This document shows positions 1 through 5,350 of a DNA stretch of 5,350 nucleotides, piece by piece. The notes below the pieces were generated by a model. The model ran no database searches. It saw nothing but the letters and a program-made list of their open reading frames with translations, and was not told the origin of the DNA. The DNA lies in the NCBI GenBank assembly GCA_030627725.1, contig DAOVSZ010000220.1, forward strand, positions 1 to 5,350. Direction: 5' to 3'. The translations under genes were made by a program, and so were the position numbers. The stretch's first letter is position 1, and the number at the start of each line of letters is the position of its first letter. The stretch is from Desulfobulbaceae bacterium. GTDB taxonomy: Bacteria > Desulfobacterota > Desulfobulbia > Desulfobulbales > DAOVSZ01.

Positions 1-14
1 GGAGCGGCAAACAT
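1..14 (-). CDS. Start of an unidentified gene downstream of lon (only about four codons in window)
   Basis: An ATG at 14-12 opens a minus-strand frame reading Met-Phe-Ala-Ala-(Pro) before the window ends. It is preceded by a strong purine-rich ribosome binding site (GGGAGGAG, 23-30) at 8 nt spacing. An in-frame TAG lies two codons upstream (20-18), so translation in this frame could not begin much earlier. This combination makes a real start likely, but the product cannot be identified from four residues. In E. coli the gene after lon is hupB; nothing here supports or excludes that. The gene lies 136 nt beyond the lon stop, behind a putative terminator and a long palindrome, so it may be a separate transcription unit. 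Confidence 0.4.
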
Positions 15-22
15 AGCCTAAA

Positions 23-30
23 CTCCTCCC
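23..30 (-). promoter_or_regulatory. Strong Shine-Dalgarno of the gene starting at 14
   Basis: The minus strand reads GGGAGGAG, an extended match to the anti-SD of 16S rRNA, 8 nt before the ATG. It begins one base after the end of the 31-137 palindrome. Folding of that element in a minus-strand transcript would therefore place the base of a stable stem directly beside the ribosome site. Confidence 0.5.
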
Positions 31-137
31 GTAACTGTTCAGCAGTGCTTTAGATGTGCACAAGCAGGCTAACGAGCTATAGTTGGCTATGCGAGAAGGC
101 CTGATCGTGTGCAGATGGAGTGCTGCTGAACAGTTAC
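31..137. repeat. 107-bp imperfect palindrome with 15-bp perfect terminal inverted repeats
   Basis: GTAACTGTTCAGCAG at 31-45 is the exact reverse complement of 123-137. The pairing continues inward in the same register (paired positions sum to 168) as far as 77 with 91. Over those 47 positions 32 are Watson-Crick and 7 are G-T pairs when the plus strand is folded. After a one-base bulge at 78, 79-82 pairs with 87-90 around the tetraloop TTGG. The stem is continuous from 31 to 52 (partner 116) if G-T pairs are counted, then broken by short purine-purine internal loops. No ORF fits inside, and no clear target-site duplication flanks it. It lies between the lon terminator T-tract and the ribosome binding site of the next gene. 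It could be a dispersed MITE-like or REP-like element, or a structured RNA; the sequence alone does not decide. Confidence 0.75.
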
Positions 138-138
138 C

Positions 139-174
139 AAAAAACAAAAATCAATGCGCCACAATCGCGTCATT
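139..174 (-). terminator. Probable intrinsic terminator overlapping the lon stop codon
   Basis: On the minus strand AATG-A-CGC (174-167) pairs with GCG-CATT (159-153) around a 7-nt loop. This gives 7 bp with one bulged A. The stem is followed at once by GATTTTTGTTTTTT (152-139). The hairpin is made of the last lon codons plus the first base of the read-out of its TGA stop (153-151). The stem is short but the T-tract is long, so moderate termination after the tig-clpP-clpX-lon unit is likely. Translating ribosomes would reach the hairpin, so efficiency may depend on translation. Confidence 0.5.
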
Positions 175-2565
175 TGCAGCAGCCATCTCCGCGCCGAAAC
201 ACTCAACCGGCATATGCTTGAACAGGGTCTCTCCTTCCTCTAAAATCAATGCCCTTTCAAGGACTTCATCGACATGCTCGACAAACTCGATATGGAGGCT
301 TTTGAGTATCTTTGGAGATACCTCCTTGAGGTCCCTCTGGTTTTCTTTTGGAATCAGCACATGGGTGATATTGCCGCGTCTGGCAGCAAGAAGCTTCTCA
401 GTCAGACCGCCTATCGGCAAGATCCGTCCTCGCAAGGTGATTTCCCCGGTCATCGCTATTTCGTTACGTACCGGCGCCTTCAAGAGCGCCGAAACGATCG
501 AGGTCGCAATGGTAATGCCGGCAGACGGACCGTCTTTTGGGATCGCTCCTTCCGGCACATGGACATGGATATCAAGTTTCTGATAAAAATCCGGGGTAAA
601 ACCGAGGCTGATTGCCCGTGATCGCACATAACTTAAAGCAGCCTGAGCAGATTCCTGCATGACATCGCCAAGCTTGCCGGTTATTGTTAAATGCCCTTTG
701 CCCGGCATCAAAACGGTCTCTATCTGCAGCAGTTCTCCGCCTACCTCGGTCCATGCAAGACCGGTAGTCAGGCCGACTTTTTCCTTATCTTCCGCCAGGC
801 CGAATCTGTGTTTAGGGACACCGAGATACTTTGCAATGGACTGGGTGGAGATTCTGTAATTCTTCTTTGTCTTCTTTTTCAGCCTGTCCCGGGCAACCTT
901 GCGGCAGATTGAGGCGATGCTCCGCTCAAGGTTCCGCACCCCGGCCTCACGCGTATAGCGTCTGACAATCTCGAGGATGCTGCCGCTTGCAAAGGTAATA
1001 TCCTTCTTGCCAAACCCATTCAACTCCAGCTGTTTCGGCGCCAGAAATCCGTTCACTATCTGGAGTTTGTCTTCCTCGGTATACCCGTTCAGCTTGATGA
1101 CCTCCATCCTGTCCTGCAAAGGCGCCGGAATTGCGTGCAGGTTGTTGGCAGTGGTAATAAAGAATATATCCGAGAGATCATAATCAAGGTCAAGATAGTG
1201 ATCGTTAAAGGAGTTGTTCTGTTCCGGATCAAGGACTTCCAAAAGCGCGGAGGATGGATCGCCGCGGAAATCCATACTCATCTTATCGACTTCGTCAAGG
1301 CAGAAGACCGGATTGTTCACCTTGATCTTCTGCAGGGAGTGGATAATCTTTCCGGGAAGGGCCCCGATATAGGTCCTGCGATGGCCGCGGATCTCCGCCT
1401 CATCACGCACACCACCGAGGGACAGTCGGACAAATTTGCGCCCCATTGCACGGGCAACCGACTTGCACAGGGAGGTCTTGCCGACACCAGGCGGACCGAC
1501 AAGGCAAAGAATCGGCCCTTTCAGCTTTTTGACCTGACTCTGGACTGCCAGATATTCAAGAATCCGTTCCTTTGGCTTCTTCAGAGCGAAATGGTCCTCA
1601 TCGAGAATCTTTTCCGCCTTGTTGATATCTATTTTTGCCTTGGTCTTATCGCGCCATGGCAGGCTCACGATGCAGTCAATATAATTACGGACAACCGTTG
1701 CCTCAGCAGACATGGGCGGCATCAGCTTTAACTTTTTCAACTCCTGCTGGACCTTGTCCTTGGCAACCTTTGGGAAATTTTTCTTCTCGATCTGCTTCTC
1801 AAGTTCCTCAATCTCGGAACCGGGGTCATCTTTGCCGCCTATCTCCTTCTGGATTATCCGCATCTGCTCGGCAAGATAATAATCCTTCTGGGTCTTCTCC
1901 ATCTTCTTCTTGACCTGGAAGCGGATACCGGCCTCCAGAGAGGCAATCTGGATCTCTCTGTGAAGCAGCTCCAAGAGGAGTTCCAGCCTATCGAGCAATG
2001 GAAAGGTAGCGAGAATCTTCTGTTTTTCATCAACCTTTACCGGAAGATGTGAGGCCAACACATCCGCATACTTGTCCGGGTCCTGAATCTTGGACAGAGA
2101 GTTGATCACCTCGTTCGGAATCTTCTTGGTATGCTTGATGTACTCCTGAAATGTCGAGCCGATTTCGCGGACATATGCCTCAGCCTCAATCTGCTGCATG
2201 TCTGAGTGGCCTTTAAGCTCCTCAATATTGACCACAAAAAAATCTTTGTTCGGCACAAAGCTCTTGATCCGGGCCCTTCTCTTGCCCTCGACAAGCCCCT
2301 TTATGGTGCCGTCGGGAAGGCGAAGGAGTTGCAGTACAGAGGCCACAGTGCCAACTTCATGCATACCTTCTTCATCAGGATCGTCAACAGCTGCGTCTTT
2401 CTGAGTGGCCAAAAAGATTTCCGTCCGTTGAGACATCGCCTCTTCAAGCGCCTTGATGGACTTCTTTCGTCCGACAACCAGTGGCGCAACCATATAGGGA
2501 AACAGGACAATATCCCTGAGCGACATCATCGGGTAGGCTTTGGATTCATTTTCGTGAAGTATCAT
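151..2565 (-). CDS. lon: ATP-dependent Lon protease (LonA type)
   Basis: Cytoplasmic homohexameric AAA+ protease that unfolds and degrades damaged and short-lived regulatory proteins. From the ATG at 2565 the product is 804 aa, against 784 in E. coli. Order of domains: N-terminal substrate-binding domain (about 14-205), a helical linker with the EQMRIIQKEIG segment near 233-243, AAA+ module, then protease domain (about 595-775). Walker A GPPGVGKT is 357-364 and Walker B ends in Asp424-Glu425. Sensor-1 Asn is at 474, the Arg finger at 486 and sensor-2 Arg in GVRNLER at 544. The catalytic dyad is Ser681 (in KDGPSAG) and Lys724 (in GGLTEK), each two past E. coli Ser679 and Lys722. That constant offset supports the ATG. 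A TTG at 2601 would add 12 residues but has no Shine-Dalgarno and lies in a repeat hairpin. The chosen start has only a weak GAGA 6 nt upstream. The frame is intact; lon lies 80 nt after clpX. Confidence 0.97.
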   Translation of the reverse strand: MILHENESKAYPMMSLRDIVLFPYMVAPLVVGRKKSIKALEEAMSQRTEIFLATQKDAAVDDPDEEGMHEVGTVASVLQLLRLPDGTIKGLVEGKRRARIKSFVPNKDFFVVNIEELKGHSDMQQIEAEAYVREIGSTFQEYIKHTKKIPNEVINSLSKIQDPDKYADVLASHLPVKVDEKQKILATFPLLDRLELLLELLHREIQIASLEAGIRFQVKKKMEKTQKDYYLAEQMRIIQKEIGGKDDPGSEIEELEKQIEKKNFPKVAKDKVQQELKKLKLMPPMSAEATVVRNYIDCIVSLPWRDKTKAKIDINKAEKILDEDHFALKKPKERILEYLAVQSQVKKLKGPILCLVGPPGVGKTSLCKSVARAMGRKFVRLSLGGVRDEAEIRGHRRTYIGALPGKIIHSLQKIKVNNPVFCLDEVDKMSMDFRGDPSSALLEVLDPEQNNSFNDHYLDLDYDLSDIFFITTANNLHAIPAPLQDRMEVIKLNGYTEEDKLQIVNGFLAPKQLELNGFGKKDITFASGSILEIVRRYTREAGVRNLERSIASICRKVARDRLKKKTKKNYRISTQSIAKYLGVPKHRFGLAEDKEKVGLTTGLAWTEVGGELLQIETVLMPGKGHLTITGKLGDVMQESAQAALSYVRSRAISLGFTPDFYQKLDIHVHVPEGAIPKDGPSAGITIATSIVSALLKAPVRNEIAMTGEITLRGRILPIGGLTEKLLAARRGNITHVLIPKENQRDLKEVSPKILKSLHIEFVEHVDEVLERALILEEGETLFKHMPVECFGAEMAAANDAIVAH

Positions 2566-2599
2566 ATTTTTCTCATATCGAGTATTTGAACGGAAACTC

Positions 2600-2639
2600 A
2601 AAAAGCTAACAGCTAACAGCTAACAGCTAATGGCTTTTT
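2600..2639 (-). promoter_or_regulatory. A/T-closed hairpin in the clpX-lon intergenic region
   Basis: On the minus strand AAAAAGC (2639-2633) is the reverse complement of GCTTTTT (2606-2600), and the heptamer repeats form the loop. Because the arm is A/T-rich it is a weak stem. It ends in a T-run, so it could give partial transcription attenuation between clpX and lon, or serve as a processing site. A competing 5-bp stem pairs GGCTT at the clpX 3' end (2652-2648) with AAGCC (2636-2632), using part of the same arm. No convincing promoter was found in the gap. Function is inferred only from position and symmetry. Confidence 0.35.
2604..2630. repeat. Perfect 7-bp tandem repeat, about 3.9 copies of AGCTAAC
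   Basis: Twenty-seven bases repeat with period 7 without error in the clpX-lon gap. On the coding (minus) strand the unit reads GTTAGCT. It is noncoding if lon starts at 2565, and lies just upstream of the alternative TTG start at 2601. Short heptameric tandem repeats of this kind vary in copy number between strains in some bacteria. Whether this one does cannot be seen here. Confidence 0.85.
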
Positions 2640-2645
2640 AAAACA

Positions 2646-3908
2646 TCAAGCCGTCTTCTTGGTGTCTTCACTCTCATACAGGAGAACAGGATAATCACCA
2701 TTGGTAATCACCTGTTCACTGATCACACACTCTCGCACATTTGGTTCAGAAGGAAGTTCGTACATCACGTCGAGCATTGCCTTTTCCATGACCGAACGTA
2801 AACCGCGGGCGCCTGATTTGCGCTTTAACGCCTCCTTGGCAATAGCGACCAGGGCCCCTTCCGTGAACCTGAGCCTGACATCGTCAAACTCAAACAACCG
2901 CTCATACTGCTTGGTCAGGGCGTTCTTCGGTTCCCTCAGGATCCGGACAAGGTCCTCTTCCTCGAGTTCCTCCAAGGTGGCAATGACCGGCAGTCGGCCG
3001 ACAAGCTCTGGAATCAGTCCGAAACGAAGCAGGTCTTCAGGCTGCACCCGGGCCAGGATCTCTCCCATCTTTTTCGTGCTCTTGCCCACCACCTTGGCCC
3101 CGAATCCCATCGACTTGGTGCCGGACCGCTTCTTGATCACGGTGTCGAGCCCGACAAAGGCGCCGCCACAGATAAAGAGAATGTCCGTGGTGTCTATCTT
3201 GATATATTCCTGCTGGGGATGCTTTCTGCCACCCTTTGGCGGGACGCTTGCAACCGTGCCCTCAATTATCTTGAGCAGGGCCTGCTGCACGCCCTCACCG
3301 GAGACATCTCTGGTGATGGAGGCGCTGTCTGATTTCCTGGCAATCTTATCAATCTCATCAATATAAACGATCCCGCGGCTGGCCCTGTCAACGTCGTAAT
3401 CAGCCGCCTGCAGGAGGCTCACCAGGATATTTTCAACATCCTCACCAACGTAGCCTGCTTCAGTCAGCGTTGTAGCGTCCGCCATGGCAAAGGGCACATC
3501 CAGAATTCTTGCCAGGGTCTGGGCCATCAAGGTCTTGCCGCTTCCGGTCGGGCCGATCAGAATAATATTGCTTTTCTGCAGTTCAACGTCATTGCCTTCA
3601 AATCTATTGGAAGCGTCCCCTCTTTTATAGTGGTTGTGGACCGCTACCGAAAGGGCCTTCTTGCCGAACTCCTGACCGATGACATACTCGTCCAGGTAGC
3701 TTTTAATATCCATCGGTTTCAGGATAGATGTATCCGCCTGCTCTTCAAGTTCCTGCTGTCGGTCCTCTTTGACGATCTCATCGCAGAGACTGATGCATTC
3801 ATCGCAGATATATACGGATGGACCGGCAATCAGTTTCTTGACTTCATCCTGATTCTTGCCGCAGAAGGAACAGTGGACATCCATCTCACCTTTCTGATTA
3901 CTTGGCAT
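2646..3908 (-). CDS. clpX: ClpX, ATP-dependent unfoldase and specificity subunit of ClpXP
   Basis: Cytoplasmic hexameric AAA+ ATPase that recognises substrate degrons, unfolds the protein and threads it into ClpP. The 420-aa product is of normal family length. An N-terminal C4 zinc-binding domain has Cys13, Cys16, Cys35 and Cys38. Walker A GPTGSGKT is at 119-126, pore-1 loop GYVG at 152-155, and Walker B ends in Asp184-Glu185. The RKH loop is at 228-230, the ELVGR box with its Arg finger at 301-305, and sensor-2 GARGLR at 366-371. The tripeptide of the ClpP-docking loop reads Met-Gly-Phe (267-269) where E. coli has Ile-Gly-Phe. The start is ATG 3908, 2 nt after the clpP stop. Its ribosome site GAGGAG (3917-3922, 8 nt spacing) lies inside the end of clpP, so co-translation with clpP is expected. 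No damage to the frame is seen. Confidence 0.98.
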   Translation of the reverse strand: MPSNQKGEMDVHCSFCGKNQDEVKKLIAGPSVYICDECISLCDEIVKEDRQQELEEQADTSILKPMDIKSYLDEYVIGQEFGKKALSVAVHNHYKRGDASNRFEGNDVELQKSNIILIGPTGSGKTLMAQTLARILDVPFAMADATTLTEAGYVGEDVENILVSLLQAADYDVDRASRGIVYIDEIDKIARKSDSASITRDVSGEGVQQALLKIIEGTVASVPPKGGRKHPQQEYIKIDTTDILFICGGAFVGLDTVIKKRSGTKSMGFGAKVVGKSTKKMGEILARVQPEDLLRFGLIPELVGRLPVIATLEELEEEDLVRILREPKNALTKQYERLFEFDDVRLRFTEGALVAIAKEALKRKSGARGLRSVMEKAMLDVMYELPSEPNVRECVISEQVITNGDYPVLLYESEDTKKTA

Positions 3909-3910
3909 AC

Positions 3911-4519
3911 CTATGACTCCTCACTGTCAGCTGCTATTTCCCTTTTCTCAATCACCTTGTCTATTATACCATATTTCCGGGCCTCTTCGGCACCCATAAA
4001 GAAGTCACGTTCCGTGTCTGTCTGGATTTTTTTAATCTTCTGCCCGGTATGTTTCGCCAGAATCGTATTCAGGTCCTCCCGCATGCGCAGAATCTCCCTG
4101 GCATGGATCTCAATATCAGTGGCCTGACCCTGAAAACCGCCCATGGGTTGGTGAATGAGGATGCGGGAATTAGGAAGAGAATATCTCTTGCCTTTGGCCC
4201 CCGCAGCCAGAAGGACTGCTCCCATACTGGCCGCCTGTCCCATGCAAAGGGTTGCGATATCACACTTGACGTACCGCATGGTATCATAGATGGCGAGACC
4301 TGCGGTCACGACACCGCCGGGAGAGTTGATATAAAAGGTGATATCCTTGTCCGGATCATCCGCCTCTAAAAAGAGCAGCTGAGCAATGATCACATTTGCA
4401 ACATCATCATTGACTGCGGTCCCGAGAAAAATAATCCGTTCCTTCAACAGGCGGGAATAGATATCATAGGCCCGCTCACCTCTCGGGCTCTGTTCAACAA
4501 CCATAGGGATAAGGTTCAT
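3911..4519 (-). CDS. clpP: ClpP, ATP-dependent Clp protease proteolytic subunit
   Basis: Serine peptidase forming the double-heptamer chamber that degrades proteins delivered by ClpX, and by ClpA or ClpC if the genome has one. The 202-aa product has the full family fold. The catalytic triad is Ser98 (GQAASMG), His123 (HQPMGG) and Asp172 (TERDFFM), almost the same numbering as mature E. coli ClpP (97, 122, 171). The N-terminus PMVVEQSPRGERAYDI, which forms the axial loops, starts at residue 5, so there is little or no propeptide, unlike the 14-residue one of E. coli. The hydrophobic N-terminal region and handle helix (about 130-160) are normal. Start ATG 4519 overlaps the tig stop as ATGA and has an AGGAG site at 4527-4531, 7 nt upstream. 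It is the middle gene of a tightly packed tig-clpP-clpX unit. Confidence 0.98.
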   Translation of the reverse strand: MNLIPMVVEQSPRGERAYDIYSRLLKERIIFLGTAVNDDVANVIIAQLLFLEADDPDKDITFYINSPGGVVTAGLAIYDTMRYVKCDIATLCMGQAASMGAVLLAAGAKGKRYSLPNSRILIHQPMGGFQGQATDIEIHAREILRMREDLNTILAKHTGQKIKKIQTDTERDFFMGAEEARKYGIIDKVIEKREIAADSEES

Positions 4520-4531
4520 GCGTCTTCTCCT
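4516..4531 (-). promoter_or_regulatory. tig/clpP junction: ATGA overlap with internal ribosome binding site
   Basis: The clpP start and the tig stop share the four bases ATGA (4519-4516). AGGAG at 4531-4527 lies within the last tig codons, 7 nt before the clpP ATG. This layout is typical of translational coupling by re-initiation, which would tie ClpP output to trigger factor translation. Confidence 0.75.
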
Positions 4532-5350
4532 GTCTTACTGTCCGCGTTATCGGCTTTTTTCCCCTCACCGGCGGGTACTCTCTTTATATCGGCTTGTTCA
4601 CGTAAAAATTCCACTACTTTTTCGTTGAGCAGCTCATTCATATACGGCAGCAGGTCTTCCCTCTTGGCAAAGTATTTTTTCACCTCGGCTATCGACATGT
4701 TGTACTGACCCGCGATCCGCTTGAAACCGTTCTCAATGTCCTCTTCGTTGATCTTCAACTCCTCAGCTTCAGCGATCTTCTTGATGATGAAATCGCCCCG
4801 TACCCGGCGCTCGGCAGACTCCCGGTAATTCTTTGCCAGATCGTCCCTGTTCATACCGGTTGCTTCAAGGCTCAATCCCTGCCGTTGCAAATTCTGGTCC
4901 ATCTCTTTCACCAGCATCTCCGCCTCATACACTACCAGACGCTCCGGGACCTCAAAATCATGAGACTCAACAAGCTTCATCATGATCTTGTCAGAGAGGT
5001 CCCCTTTGCCTCCTTCCTCTTTCTGTTGCAACTTCTCGCTTCTGATATGGTCTTTTAATTCCGCCAAGGTGTTGAACTCCTTGCCGACATCCTTTGCAAA
5101 TTCGTCATCGAGATCAGCAAGCACCCTCTCCTTTACATCCTTGACATCGATCTTAAACTCAACATTTTTGCCTGCAAGAACAGGATTTGGGAATTCAGCC
5201 GGAAATGGAGTTTCCTTTGAGGCATTCTCGCCTTTTTTCAGGCCCATAAGATTTTCTTCAAACTCTTTTCCCATACGGCCTGAACCGACATCTACCGACT
5301 GGTCCTTCCCCAGCACCTGCTCCATCGGCTTGCCATCATGATAGCCCTGA
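4516..5350 (-). CDS. tig: Trigger factor (ribosome-associated chaperone and peptidyl-prolyl isomerase), C-terminal part
   Basis: Trigger factor binds the ribosome at the exit tunnel and holds nascent chains; it also has FKBP-type prolyl isomerase activity. The window holds 277 complete residues in open frame from 5349 to the TGA at 4516, with no stop at the right edge, so the 5' end is outside. An in-frame Met at 5325 is internal, because the residues before it (Arg-Gly-Tyr-His-Asp-Gly-Lys-Pro) already match the FKBP-like domain. That domain runs to about residue 78 of the fragment, with the GSGRM motif at 22-26. It is followed by the long helical C-terminal substrate-cradle domain, including the ADLDDEFAKDVG junction near 80-91. 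The polar acidic/Lys tail is ordinary. About 155 residues (ribosome-binding domain and the start of the isomerase domain) are missing compared with the 432 aa of E. coli. The gene heads the visible operon. Confidence 0.95.
   Translation of the reverse strand, partial: QGYHDGKPMEQVLGKDQSVDVGSGRMGKEFEENLMGLKKGENASKETPFPAEFPNPVLAGKNVEFKIDVKDVKERVLADLDDEFAKDVGKEFNTLAELKDHIRSEKLQQKEEGGKGDLSDKIMMKLVESHDFEVPERLVVYEAEMLVKEMDQNLQRQGLSLEATGMNRDDLAKNYRESAERRVRGDFIIKKIAEAEELKINEEDIENGFKRIAGQYNMSIAEVKKYFAKREDLLPYMNELLNEKVVEFLREQADIKRVPAGEGKKADNADSKTGEDA

Noticed and set aside
31..137. The palindrome as an integron attC site
   Set aside because: The size and imperfect symmetry fit, but the required GTTRRRY and RYYYAAC end boxes are not present at the tips, and there is no integrase or cassette context.
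31..137. The palindrome as an ordinary Rho-independent terminator
   Set aside because: Neither strand has a T-run after the stem. The T-tract lies before it on the minus strand and is accounted for by the small hairpin at 153-174.
83..583. A 166-codon plus-strand open frame crossing the palindrome and the 3' end of lon
   Set aside because: It is antisense to the catalytic domain of an intact lon gene, its composition is Ser/Arg/Ile-rich like a shadow frame, it lacks a ribosome site, and I see no recognisable domain.
2577..2601. A sigma-70 promoter TTGAGT ... ATATGA in front of lon
   Set aside because: Both boxes are partial matches, and transcription would start at or within the lon start codon, so the evidence is too weak to annotate.
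2632..2652. A heat-shock (sigma-32 type) promoter for lon, CTTGAT followed by GCCATTAG
   Set aside because: The spacing between the two boxes is about 9-10 nt, well short of the 13-17 expected, and the -10 match is partial.
2701..3366. A 221-codon plus-strand open frame opposite clpX
   Set aside because: It is a low-complexity Ser/Arg/Leu frame produced by the codon use of clpX on the other strand, without a ribosome site or homology I recognise.
1..5350. CRISPR array, tRNA, rRNA, insertion sequence or defence genes
   Set aside because: No direct repeats with spacers, no tRNA or rRNA-like segments, and no transposase or defence domains were seen. Nearly all of the window is explained by tig, clpP, clpX and lon.

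Overview
The window is one minus-strand run of the conserved bacterial protein quality-control cluster, in transcription order tig (trigger factor, 5' end beyond the right edge), clpP, clpX and lon. The far left end holds the first codons of a further gene. No plus-strand gene is supported. The proteins are clearly bacterial. The gene order tig-clpP-clpX-lon is shared by many proteobacteria and by former Deltaproteobacteria (Desulfobacterota). The ClpX and Lon wording and the moderate GC content feel closest to a sulfate-reducer-like Desulfobacterota genome, but that assignment is an impression, not a computed placement.

Layout from right to left: 5350-4516 is the C-terminal two thirds of trigger factor. 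4519-3911 is clpP, overlapping tig by an ATGA junction. 3908-2646 is clpX, 2 nt after clpP. 2645-2566 is an 80-nt gap with a perfect 7-bp tandem repeat inside an A/T-closed hairpin. 2565-151 is lon, for which an ATG start is preferred over a further-upstream TTG. A hairpin plus T-tract spans the lon stop codon and looks like an intrinsic terminator. It is followed at once by a 107-bp, almost full-length imperfect palindrome (31-137). One base beyond that is a strong Shine-Dalgarno and an ATG at 14 opening a gene that leaves the window.

Together the genes cover the fate of a polypeptide: trigger factor at the ribosome exit tunnel, the ClpXP unfoldase-protease for tagged or regulatory substrates, and Lon for damaged and regulatory proteins. 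All catalytic and nucleotide-binding residues that can be checked are intact, so these are ordinary housekeeping genes. Tight spacing implies that tig, clpP and clpX are co-transcribed and translationally coupled, with lon more loosely attached.

The unusual content is intergenic. The 107-bp palindrome is the best candidate for something undescribed. Its imperfections are mostly G-T pairs and two tandem G-A/A-G steps when the plus strand is folded. They become A-C and C-T mismatches on the minus strand, so if a single-stranded form matters it is probably the strand antisense to lon. The heptamer-repeat hairpin between clpX and lon is a second, smaller item.
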